From Trichostrongylus colubriformis (Eukaryota > Nematoda > Chromadorea > Rhabditida > Trichostrongylidae): DNA of 64,000 nt. A program made the translations under genes and the position numbers. Below the pieces are notes generated by a model. That model searched no databases. It was not told the origin of the DNA and was given only the letters and a program-made list of their open reading frames with translations. The stretch spans positions 8,681,992 through 8,745,991 of the forward strand of contig OZ022261.1 in NCBI GenBank assembly GCA_963978905.1, in the 5' to 3' direction. Below, in pieces: positions 30,901 to 43,700 of the stretch. Position 1 is the stretch's first letter. Each line of letters opens with the position of its first letter.

Positions 30901-33900
30901 TGAGCTCCAGAGTTGGGGTTGTCATCCCTCAAAATCAAAAATCTCTTCTCTACTGTAACGAATTATAGAGCTGCAAAAAGCGAAAGAGAGAGGAATGTGA
31001 GCGCTTTTAAGCAATACCATAGTACTGCCTGTTCACGATAAATTATGAGTTTTTTTTTTGGAAAAATTTGGTCTGGGGTCAGCTCCAGAGTTGGGGTTGT
31101 CATCCCTCAAAATCAAAAATCTCTTCTCTACTGTAACGAATTATAGAGCTGCAAAAAGCGAAAGAGAGAGGATTGTGAGCGCTTTTAAGCAATACCATAG
31201 TAGTGCCTGTTCACGATAAATTATGAATTTTTTTTTGGAAAAATTGGTCTGGGGTCAGCTCCAGAGTTGGGGTTGTCATCCCTCAAAATCAAATATCTCT
31301 TCTCTACTGTAACGAATTCTAGAGCTGCAAAAAGCGAAAGAGAGAGGATTGTGAGCGCTTTTAAGCAATACCATAGTAGTGCCTGTTCACGATACATTAT
31401 GATTTTTTTTGGAAAAATTGGTCTGGGGTCAGCTCCAGAGTTGGGGTTGTCATCCCTCAAAATCAAATATCTCTTCTCTTCTGTAACGAATTCTAGAGCT
31501 GCAAAAAGCGAAAGAGAGGATTGTGAGCGCTTTTAAGCAATACCATAGTAGTGCCTGTTCACGATAAATTATGAATTTTTTTTTGGAAAAATTGGTCTGG
31601 GGTGAGCTCCAGAGTTGGGGTTGTCATCCCTCAAAATCAAAAATCTCTTCTCTACTGTAACGAATTATAGAGCTGCAAAAAGCGAAAGAGAGAGGAATGT
31701 GAGCGCTTTTAAGCAATACCATAGTAGTGCCTGTTCACGATAAATTATGAATTTTTTTTTTGGAAAAATTGGTCTGGGGTGAGCTCCAGAGTTGGGGTTG
31801 TCATCCCTCAAAATCAAAAATCTCTTCTCTACTGTAACGAATTATAGAGCTGCAAAAAGCGAAAGAGAGAGGATTGTGAGCGCTTTTAAGCAATACCATA
31901 GTAGTGCCTGTTCACGATAAATTATGAATTTTTTTTTTGGAAAAATTGGTCTGGGGTGAGCTCCAGAGTTGGGGTTGTCATCCCTCAAAATCAAAAATCT
32001 CTTCTCTACTGTAACGAATTATAGAGCTGCAAAAAGCGAAAGAGAGAGGAATGTGAGCGCTTTTAAGCAATACCATAGTACTGCCTGTTCACGATAAATT
32101 ATGAATTTTTTTTTGGAAAAATTGGTCTGGGGTGAGCTCCAGAGTTGGGGTTGTCATCCCTCAAAATCAAAAATCTCTTCTCTGCTGTAACGAATTATAG
32201 AGCGGCAAAAAGCGAAAGAGAGAGGATTGTTAGCGCTTTTAAGCAGTACCATAGCAGTGCCTGTTCACGATAAATTATGAATTTTTTTTTTGGAAAATTT
32301 GGTCTGGGGTCAGCTCCAGAGTTGGGGTTGTCATCCCTCAAAATCATATATCTCTTCTCTACTGTAACGAATTATAGAGCTGCAAAAGGGGAAAGAGAGA
32401 GGATTATGAGCGCTTTTAAGCAGCACCATAGTAGTTCCTGTTCACGATAAATTATGAATTTTTTTTGGAAAAATTGGTCTGGGGTCAGCTCCAGAGTTGG
32501 GGTTGTCATCACTCAAAATCAAATATCTCTTCTCTTCTGTAACGAATTCTAGAGCTGCAAAAAGCGAAAGAGAGAGGATTGTGAGCGCTTTTAAGCAGCA
32601 CCATAGTAGTGCCTGTTCACGATAAATTATGAATTTTTTTTTGGAAAAATTGGTCTGGGGTGAGCTCCAGAGTTGGGGTTGTCATCCCTCAAAATCAAAA
32701 ATCTCTTCTCTACTGTAACGAATTATAGAGCTGCAAAAAGCGAAAGAGAGAGGAATGTGAGCGCTTTTTAGCAATACCATAGTACTGCCTGTTCACGATA
32801 AATTATGAGTTTTTTTTTGGAAAAATTTGGTCTGGGGTCAGCTCCAGAGTTGGGGTTGTCATCCCTCAAAATCAAAAATCTCTTCTCTACTGTAACGAAT
32901 TATAGAGCTGCAAAAAGCGAAAGAGAGAGGATTGTGAGCGCTTTTAAGCAATACCATAGTAGTGCCTGTTCACGATAAATTATGAATTTTTTTTTGGAAA
33001 AATTGGTCTGGGGTGAGCTCCAGAGTTGGGGTTGTCATCCCTCAAAATCAAAAATCTCTTCTCTACTGTAACGAATTCTAGAGCTGCAAAGAGCGAAAGA
33101 GAGAGGATTGTGAGCGCTTTTAAGCAGCACCATAGTAGTGCCTGTTCACGATAAATTATGAATTTTTTTTTGGAAAATTTTGTCTGGGGTCAGCTTCAGA
33201 GTTGGGGTTGTCATCCCTCAAAATCAAAAATCTCTTCTCTACTGTAACGAATTATAGAGCTGCAAAAAGCGAAAGAGAGAGGAATGTGAGCGCTTTTAAG
33301 CAGCACCATAGTAGTGCCTGTTCACGATAAATTATGAATTTTTTTTGGAAAATTTGGTCTGGGGTGAGCTCCAGAGTTGGGGTTGTCATCCCTCAAAATC
33401 AAAAATCTCTTCTCTACTGTAACGAATTCTAGAGCTGCAAAGAGCGAAAGAGAGAGGATTGTGAGCGCTTTTAAGCAATACCATAGTAGTGCCTGTTCAC
33501 GATAAATTATGAATTTTTTTTGGAAAAATTGGTGTGGGGTCAGCTCCAGAGTTGGGGTTGTCATCACTCAAAATCAAATATCTCTTCTCTTCTGTAACGA
33601 ATTCTAGAGCTGCAAAAAGCGAAAGAGAGAGGATTGTGAGCGCTTTTAAGCAATACCATAGTAGTGCCTGTTCACGATACATTATGATTTTTTTTGGAAA
33701 AATTGGTCTGGGGTCAGCTCCAGAGTTGGGGTTGTCATCCCTCAAAATCAAATATCTCTTCTCTTCTGTAACGAATTCTAGAGCTGCAAAAAGCGAAAGA
33801 GAGAGGAATGTGAGCGCTTTTTAGCAATACCATAGTACTGCCTGTTCACGATAAATTATGAGTTTTTTTTTGGAAAAATTGGTCTGGGGTCAGCTCCAGA

Positions 33901-34074
33901 GTTGGGGTTGTCATCCCTCAAAATCAAATATCTCTTCTCTACTGTAACGAATTCTAGAGCTGCAAAAAGCGAAAGAGAGAGGATTGTGAGCGCTTTTAAG
34001 CAATACCATAGTAGTGCCTGTTCACGATACATTATGATTTTTTTTGGAAAAATTGGTCTGGGGTGAGCTCCAGA

Positions 34075-37000
34075 GTTGGGGTTGTCATCCCTCAAAATCA
34101 AAAATCTCTTCTCTGCTGTAACGAATTATAGAGCGGCAAAAAGCGAAAGAGAGAGGATTGTGAGCGCTTTTAAGCAGTACCATAGCAGTGCCTGTTCACG
34201 ATAAATTATGAATTTTTTTTTTGGAAAATTTGGTCTGGGGTCAGCTCCAGAGTTGGGGTTGTCATCCCTCAAAATCATATATCTCTTCTCTACTGTAACG
34301 AATTATAGAGCTGCAAAAGGGGAAAGAGAGAGGATTATGAGCGCTTTTAAGCAGCACCATAGTAGTTCCTGTTCACGATAAATTATGAATTTTTTTTGGA
34401 AAAATTGGTCTGGGGTCAGCTCCAGAGTTGGGGTTGTCATCACTCAAAATCAAATATCTCTTCTCTTCTGTAACGAATTCTAGAGCTGCAAAAAGCGAAA
34501 GAGAGAGGATTGTGAGCGCTTTTAAGCAGCACCATAGTAGTGCCTGTTCACGATAAATTATGAATTTTTTTTTGGAAAAATTGGTCTGGGGTGAGCTCCA
34601 GAGTTGGGGTTGTCATCCCTCAAAATCAAAAATCTCTTCTCTACTGTAACGAATTATAGAGCTGCAAAAAGCGAAAGAGAGAGGAATGTGAGCGCTTTTT
34701 AGCAATACCATAGTACTGCCTGTTCACGATAAATTATGAGTTTTTTTTTGGAAAAATTTGGTCTGGGGTCAGCTCCAGAGTTGGGGTTGTCATCCCTCAA
34801 AATCAAAAATCTCTTCTCTACTGTAACGAATTATAGAGCTGCAAAAAGCGAAAGAGAGAGGATTGTGAGCGCTTTTAAGCAATACCATAGTAGTGCCTGT
34901 TCACGATAAATTATGAATTTTTTTTTTGGAAAAATTGGTCTGGGGTGAGCTCCAGAGTTGGGGTTGTCATCCCTCAAAATCAAAAATCTCTTCTCTACTG
35001 TAACGAATTCTAGAGCTGCAAAGAGCGAAAGAGAGAGGATTGTGAGCGCTTTTAAGCAGCACCATAGTAGTGCCTGTTCACGATAAATTATGAATTTTTT
35101 TTTGGAAAATTTTGTCTGGGGTCAGCTTCAGAGTTGGGGTTGTCATCCCTCAAAATCAAAAATCTCTTCTCTACTGTAACGAATTATAGAGCTGCAAAAA
35201 GCGAAAGAGAGAGGAATGTGAGCGCTTTTAAGCAGCACCATAGTAGTGCCTGTTCACGATAAATTATGAATTTTTTTTGGAAAATTTGGTCTGGGGTGAG
35301 CTCCAGAGTTGGGGTTGTCATCCCTCAAAATCAAAAATCTCTTCTCTACTGTAACGAATTCTAGAGCTGCAAAGAGCGAAAGAGAGAGGATTGTGAGCGC
35401 TTTTAAGCAATACCATAGTAGTGCCTGTTCACGATAAATTATGAATTTTTTTTGGAAAAATTGGTGTGGGGTCAGCTCCAGAGTTGGGGTTGTCATCCCT
35501 CAAAATCAAATATCTCTTCTCTTCTGTAACGAATTCTAGAGCTGCAAAAAGCGAAAGAGAGAGGATTGTGAGCGCTTTTAAGCAGCACCATAGTAGTGCC
35601 TGTTCACGATAAATTATGAATTTTTTTTGGAAAAATTGGTCTGGGGTCAGCTCCAGAGTTGGGGTTGTCATCCCTCAAAATCAAAAATCTCTTCTCTACT
35701 GTAACGAATTATAGAGCTGCAAAAAGCGAAAGAGAGAGGATTGTGAGCGCTTTTAAGCAATACCATAGTACTGCCTGTTCACGATAAATTCTGAATTTTT
35801 TTTCGGAAAATTTGGTCTGGGACAGCTGCAGAGTTGGGGTTGTTATCCCTCAAAATCAAAAATCTCTTCTCTACTGTAACGAATTATAGAGCTGCAAAAA
35901 GCGAAAGAGAGAGGAATGTGAGCGCTTTTAAGCAATACCATAGTACTGCCTGTTCACGATAAATTATGAATTTTTTTTTTGGAAAAATTGGTCTGGGGTG
36001 AGCTCCAGAGTTGGGGTTGTCATCCCTCAAAATCAAATATCTCTTCTCTTCTGTAACGAATTATAGAGCTGCAAAAAGCGAAAGAGAGAGGATTGTGAGC
36101 GCTTTTAAGCAATACCATAGTAGTGCCTGTTCACGATAAATTATGAATTTTTTTTTGGAAAAATTGGTCTGGGGTCAGCTCCAGAGTTGGGGTTGTCATC
36201 CCTCAAAATCAAATATCTCTTCTCTACTGTAACGAATTCTAGAGCTGCAAAAAGCGAAAGAGAGAGGATTGTGAGCGCTTTTAAGCAATACCATAGTAGT
36301 GCCTGTTCACGATAAATTATGAATTTTTTTTTGGAAAAATTGGTCTGGGGTGAGCTCCAGAGTTGGGGTTGTCATCCCTCAAAATCAAAAATCTCTTCTC
36401 TACTGTAACGAATTATAGAGCTGCAAAAAGCGAAAGAGAGAGGAATGTGAGCGCTTTTAAGCAATACCATAGTTCTGCCTGTTCACGATAAATTATGAGT
36501 TTTTTTTTGGAAAAATTTGGTCTGGGGTCAGCTCCAGAGTTGGGGTTGTCATCCCTCAAAATCAAAAATCTCTTCTCTACTGTAACGAATTCTAGAGCTG
36601 CAAAGAGCGAAAGAGAGAGGATTATGAGCGCTTTTAAGCAGCACCATAGTAGTGCCTGTTCACGATAAATTATGAATTTTTTTTGGAAAAATTGGTCTGG
36701 GGTCAGCTCCAGAGTTGGGGTTGTCATCCCTCAAAATCAAATATCTCTTCTCTACTGTAACGAATTATAGAGCTGCAAAAAGCGAAAGAGAGAGGAATGT
36801 GAGCGCTTTTAAGCAGCACCATAGTAGTGCCTGTTCACGATAAATTATGAATTTTTTTTGGAAAATTTGGTCTGGGGTGAGCTCCAGAGTTGGGGTTGTC
36901 ATCCCTCAAAATCAAAAATCTCTTCTCTACTGTAACGAATTCTAGAGCTGCAAAGAGCGAAAGAGAGAGGATTGTGAGCGCTTTTAAGCAATACCATAGT

Positions 37001-40000
37001 AGTGCCTGTTCACGATAAATTATGAATTTTTTTTGGAAAAATTGGTGTGGGGTCAGCTCCAGAGTTGGGGTTGTCATCCCTCAAAATCAAATATCTCTTC
37101 TCTTCTGTAACGAATTCTAGAGCTGCAAAAAGCGAAAGAGAGAGGATTGTGAGCGCTTTTAAGCAGCACCATAGTAGTGCCTGTTCACGATAAATTATGA
37201 ATTTTTTTTGGAAAAATTGGTCTGGGGTCAGCTCCAGAGTTGGGGTTGTCATCCCTCAAAATCAAAAATCTCTTCTCTACTGTAACGAATTATAGAGCTG
37301 CAAAAAGCGAAAGAGAGAGGATTGTGAGCGCTTTTAAGCAATACCATAGTACTGCCTGTTCACGATAAATTCTGAATTTTTTTTTCGGAAAATTTGGTCT
37401 GGGACAGCTGCAGAGTTGGGGTTGTTATCCCTCAAAATCAAAAATCTCTTCTCTACTGTAACGAATTATAGAGCTGCAAAAAGCGAAAGAGAGAGGAATG
37501 TGAGCGCTTTTAAGCAATACCATAGTACTGCCTGTTCACGATAAATTATGAATTTTTTTTTTGGAAAAATTGGTCTGGGGTGAGCTCCAGAGTTGGGGTT
37601 GTCATCCCTCAAAATCAAATATCTCTTCTCTTCTGTAACGAATTATAGAGCTGCAAAAAGCGAAAGAGAGAGGATTGTGAGCGCTTTTAAGCAATACCAT
37701 AGTAGTGCCTGTTCACGATAAATTATGAATTTTTTTTTGGAAAAATTGGTCTGGGGTCAGCTCCAGAGTTGGGGTTGTCATCCCTCAAAATCAAAAATCT
37801 CTTCTCTACTGTAACGAATTCTAGAGCTGCAAAGAGCGAAAGAGAGAGGATTGTGAGCGCTTTTAAGCAATACCATAGTAGTGCCTGTTCACGATAAATT
37901 ATGAATTTTTTTTGGAAAAATTGGTGTGGGGTCAGCTCCAGAGTTGGGGTTGTCATCCCTCAAAATCAAATATCTCTTCTCTTCTGTAACGAATTCTAGA
38001 GCTGCAAAAAGCGAAAGAGAGAGGATTGTGAGCGCTTTTAAGCAGCACCATAGTAGTGCCTGTTCACGATAAATTATGAATTTTTTTTGGAAAAATTGGT
38101 CTGGGGTCAGCTCCAGAGTTGGGGTTGTCATCCCTCAAAATCAAAAATCTCTTCTCTACTGTAACGAATTATAGAGCTGCAAAAAGCGAAAGAGAGAGGA
38201 TTGTGAGCGCTTTTAAGCAATACCATAGTACTGCCTGTTCACGATAAATTCTGAATTTTTTTTCGGAAAATTTGGTCTGGGACAGCTGCAGAGTTGGGGT
38301 TGTTATCCCTCAAAATCAAAAATCTCTTCTCTACTGTAACGAATTATAGAGCTGCAAAAAGCGAAAGAGAGAGGAATGTGAGCGCTTTTAAGCAATACCA
38401 TAGTACTGCCTGTTCACGATAAATTATGAATTTTTTTTTTGGAAAAATTGGTCTGGGGTGAGCTCCAGAGTTGGGGTTGTCATCCCTCAAAATCAAATAT
38501 CTCTTCTCTTCTGTAACGAATTATAGAGCTGCAAAAAGCGAAAGAGAGAGGATTGTGAGCGCTTTTAAGCAATACCATAGTAGTGCCTGTTCACGATAAA
38601 TTATGAATTTTTTTTTGGAAAAATTGGTCTGGGGTGAGCTCCAGAGTTGGGGTTGTCATCCCTCAAAATCAAAAATCTCTTCTCTACTGTAACGAATTAT
38701 AGAGCTGCAAAAAGCGAAAGAGAGAGGAATGTGAGCGCTTTTAAGCAATACCATAGTTCTGCCTGTTCACGATAAATTATGAGTTTTTTTTTGGAAAAAT
38801 TTGGTCTGGGGTCAGCTCCAGAGTTGGGGTTGTCATCCCTCAAAATCAAAAATCTCTTCTCTACTGTAACGAATTCTAGAGCTGCAAAGAGCGAAAGAGA
38901 GAGGATTATGAGCGCTTTTAAGCAGCACCATAGTAGTGCCTGTTCACGATAAATTATGAATTTTTTTTGGAAAAATTGGTCTGGGGTCAGCTCCAGAGTT
39001 GGGGTTGTCATCCCTCAAAATCAAATATCTCTTCTCTACTGTAACGAATTATAGAGCTGCAAAAAGCGAAAGAGAGAGGAATGTGAGCGCTTTTAAGCAG
39101 CACCATAGTAGTGCCTGTTCACGATAAATTATGAATTTTTTTTGGAAAATTTGGTCTGGGGTGAGCTCCAGAGTTGGGGTTGTCATCCCTCAAAATCAAA
39201 AATCTCTTCTCTACTGTAACGAATTCTAGAGCTGCAAAGAGCGAAAGAGAGAGGATTGTGAGCGCTTTTAAGCAATACCATAGTAGTGCCTGTTCACGAT
39301 AAATTATGAATTTTTTTTGGAAAAATTGGTGTGGGGTCAGCTCCAGAGTTGGGGTTGTCATCCCTCAAAATCAAATATCTCTTCTCTTCTGTAACGAATT
39401 CTAGAGCTGCAAAAAGCGAAAGAGAGAGGATTGTGAGCGCTTTTAAGCAATACCATAGTAGTGCCTGTTCACGATAAATTATGAATTTTTTTTGGAAAAA
39501 TTGGTCTGGGGTCAGCTCCAGAGTTGGGGTTGTCATCCCTCAAAATCAAAAATCTCTTCTCTACTGTAACGAATTATAGAGCTGCAAAAAGCGAAAGAGA
39601 GAGGATTGTGAGCGCTTTTAAGCAATACCATAGTACTGCCTGTTCACGATAAATTCTGAATTTTTTTTCGGAAAATTTGGTCTGGGACAGCTGCAGAGTT
39701 GGGGTTGTTATCCCTCAAAATCAAAAATCTCTTCTCTACTGTAACGAATTATAGAGCTGCAAAAAGCGAAAGAGAGAGGAATGTGAGCGCTTTTAAGCAA
39801 TACCATAGTACTGCCTGTTCACGATAAATTATGAATTTTTTTTTTGGAAAAATTGGTCTGGGGTGAGCTCCAGAGTTGGGGTTGTCATCCCTCAAAATCA
39901 AATATCTCTTCTCTACTGTAACGAATTCTAGAGCTGCAAAAAGCGAAAGAGAGAGGATTGTGAGCGCTTTTAAGCAATACCATAGTAGTGCCTGTTCACG

Positions 40001-40754
40001 ATACATTATGATTTTTTTTGGAAAAATTGGTCTGGGGTCAGCTCCAGAGTTGGGGTTGTCATCCCTCAAAATCAAATATCTCTTCTCTTCTGTAACGAAT
40101 TATAGAGCTGCAAAAAGCGAAAGAGAGAGGATTGTGAGCGCTTTTAAGCAATACCATAGTAGTGCCTGTTCACGATAAATTATGAATTTTTTTTTGGAAA
40201 AATTGGTCTGGGGTGAGCTCTAGAGTTGGGGTTGTCATCCCTCAAAATCAAAAATCTCTTCTCTACTGTAACGAATTATAGAGCTGCAAAAAGCGAAAGA
40301 GAGAGGAATGTGAGCGCTTTTTAGCAATACCATAGTACTGCCTGTTCACGATAAATTATGAGTTTTTTTTTGGAAAAATTTGGTCTGGGGTCAGCTCCAG
40401 AGTTGGGGTTGTCATCCCTCAAAATCAAAAATCTCTTCTCTACTGTAACGAATTATAGAGCTGCAAAAAGCGAAAGAGAGAGGATTGTGAGCGCTTTTAA
40501 GCAATACCATAGTAGTGCCTGTTCACGATAAATTATGAATTTTTTTTTTGGAAAAATTGGTCTGGGGTGAGCTCCAGAGTTGGGGTTGTCATCCCTCAAA
40601 ATCAAAAATCTCTTCTCTACTGTAACGAATTCTAGAGCTGCAAAGAGCGAAAGAGAGAGGATTGTGAGCGCTTTTAAGCAGCACCATAGTAGTGCCTGTT
40701 CACGATAAATTATGAATTTTTTTTTGGAAAATTTGGTCTGGGGTCAGCTCCAGA
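34075..40754 (+). repeat. Higher-order satellite unit, copy 1 (6,680 bp, 38 monomers)
   Basis: Every marker I compared in this segment recurs exactly 6,680 bp later, including four GGGACAGCTGCAG monomers (35819, 37400, 38279, 39684), the AGTAGTTCCTG variant (34361) and the CAGCTTCAG variant (35122). Outside about 34075 the match breaks. Confidence 0.92.
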
Positions 40755-43700
40755 GTTGGGGTTGTCATCCCTCAAAATCAAAAATCTCTTCTCTGCTGTA
40801 ACGAATTATAGAGCGGCAAAAAGCGAAAGAGAGAGGATTGTGAGCGCTTTTAAGCAGTACCATAGCAGTGCCTGTTCACGATAAATTATGAATTTTTTTT
40901 TTGGAAAATTTGGTCTGGGGTCAGCTCCAGAGTTGGGGTTGTCATCCCTCAAAATCATATATCTCTTCTCTACTGTAACGAATTATAGAGCTGCAAAAGG
41001 GGAAAGAGAGAGGATTATGAGCGCTTTTAAGCAGCACCATAGTAGTTCCTGTTCACGATAAATTATGAATTTTTTTTGGAAAAATTGGTCTGGGGTCAGC
41101 TCCAGAGTTGGGGTTGTCATCACTCAAAATCAAATATCTCTTCTCTTCTGTAACGAATTCTAGAGCTGCAAAAAGCGAAAGAGAGAGGATTGTGAGCGCT
41201 TTTAAGCAGCACCATAGTAGTGCCTGTTCACGATAAATTATGAATTTTTTTTTGGAAAAATTGGTCTGGGGTGAGCTCCAGAGTTGGGGTTGTCATCCCT
41301 CAAAATCAAAAATCTCTTCTCTACTGTAACGAATTATAGAGCTGCAAAAAGCGAAAGAGAGAGGAATGTGAGCGCTTTTTAGCAATACCATAGTACTGCC
41401 TGTTCACGATAAATTATGAGTTTTTTTTTGGAAAAATTTGGTCTGGGGTCAGCTCCAGAGTTGGGGTTGTCATCCCTCAAAATCAAAAATCTCTTCTCTA
41501 CTGTAACGAATTATAGAGCTGCAAAAAGCGAAAGAGAGAGGATTGTGAGCGCTTTTAAGCAATACCATAGTAGTGCCTGTTCACGATAAATTATGAATTT
41601 TTTTTTTGGAAAAATTGGTCTGGGGTGAGCTCCAGAGTTGGGGTTGTCATCCCTCAAAATCAAAAATCTCTTCTCTACTGTAACGAATTCTAGAGCTGCA
41701 AAGAGCGAAAGAGAGAGGATTGTGAGCGCTTTTAAGCAGCACCATAGTAGTGCCTGTTCACGATAAATTATGAATTTTTTTTTGGAAAATTTTGTCTGGG
41801 GTCAGCTTCAGAGTTGGGGTTGTCATCCCTCAAAATCAAAAATCTCTTCTCTACTGTAACGAATTATAGAGCTGCAAAAAGCGAAAGAGAGAGGAATGTG
41901 AGCGCTTTTAAGCAGCACCATAGTAGTGCCTGTTCACGATAAATTATGAATTTTTTTTGGAAAATTTGGTCTGGGGTGAGCTCCAGAGTTGGGGTTGTCA
42001 TCCCTCAAAATCAAAAATCTCTTCTCTACTGTAACGAATTCTAGAGCTGCAAAGAGCGAAAGAGAGAGGATTGTGAGCGCTTTTAAGCAATACCATAGTA
42101 GTGCCTGTTCACGATAAATTATGAATTTTTTTTGGAAAAATTGGTGTGGGGTCAGCTCCAGAGTTGGGGTTGTCATCCCTCAAAATCAAATATCTCTTCT
42201 CTTCTGTAACGAATTCTAGAGCTGCAAAAAGCGAAAGAGAGAGGATTGTGAGCGCTTTTAAGCAGCACCATAGTAGTGCCTGTTCACGATAAATTATGAA
42301 TTTTTTTTGGAAAAATTGGTCTGGGGTCAGCTCCAGAGTTGGGGTTGTCATCCCTCAAAATCAAAAATCTCTTCTCTACTGTAACGAATTATAGAGCTGC
42401 AAAAAGCGAAAGAGAGAGGATTGTGAGCGCTTTTAAGCAATACCATAGTACTGCCTGTTCACGATAAATTCTGAATTTTTTTTCGGAAAATTTGGTCTGG
42501 GACAGCTGCAGAGTTGGGGTTGTTATCCCTCAAAATCAAAAATCTCTTCTCTACTGTAACGAATTATAGAGCTGCAAAAAGCGAAAGAGAGAGGAATGTG
42601 AGCGCTTTTAAGCAATACCATAGTACTGCCTGTTCACGATAAATTATGAATTTTTTTTTTGGAAAAATTGGTCTGGGGTGAGCTCCAGAGTTGGGGTTGT
42701 CATCCCTCAAAATCAAATATCTCTTCTCTTCTGTAACGAATTATAGAGCTGCAAAAAGCGAAAGAGAGAGGATTGTGAGCGCTTTTAAGCAATACCATAG
42801 TAGTGCCTGTTCACGATAAATTATGAATTTTTTTTTGGAAAAATTGGTCTGGGGTCAGCTCCAGAGTTGGGGTTGTCATCCCTCAAAATCAAATATCTCT
42901 TCTCTACTGTAACGAATTCTAGAGCTGCAAAAAGCGAAAGAGAGAGGATTGTGAGCGCTTTTAAGCAATACCATAGTAGTGCCTGTTCACGATAAATTAT
43001 GAATTTTTTTTTGGAAAAATTGGTCTGGGGTGAGCTCCAGAGTTGGGGTTGTCATCCCTCAAAATCAAAAATCTCTTCTCTACTGTAACGAATTATAGAG
43101 CTGCAAAAAGCGAAAGAGAGAGGAATGTGAGCGCTTTTAAGCAATACCATAGTTCTGCCTGTTCACGATAAATTATGAGTTTTTTTTTGGAAAAATTTGG
43201 TCTGGGGTCAGCTCCAGAGTTGGGGTTGTCATCCCTCAAAATCAAAAATCTCTTCTCTACTGTAACGAATTCTAGAGCTGCAAAGAGCGAAAGAGAGAGG
43301 ATTATGAGCGCTTTTAAGCAGCACCATAGTAGTGCCTGTTCACGATAAATTATGAATTTTTTTTGGAAAAATTGGTCTGGGGTCAGCTCCAGAGTTGGGG
43401 TTGTCATCCCTCAAAATCAAATATCTCTTCTCTACTGTAACGAATTATAGAGCTGCAAAAAGCGAAAGAGAGAGGAATGTGAGCGCTTTTAAGCAGCACC
43501 ATAGTAGTGCCTGTTCACGATAAATTATGAATTTTTTTTGGAAAATTTGGTCTGGGGTGAGCTCCAGAGTTGGGGTTGTCATCCCTCAAAATCAAAAATC
43601 TCTTCTCTACTGTAACGAATTCTAGAGCTGCAAAGAGCGAAAGAGAGAGGATTGTGAGCGCTTTTAAGCAATACCATAGTAGTGCCTGTTCACGATAAAT

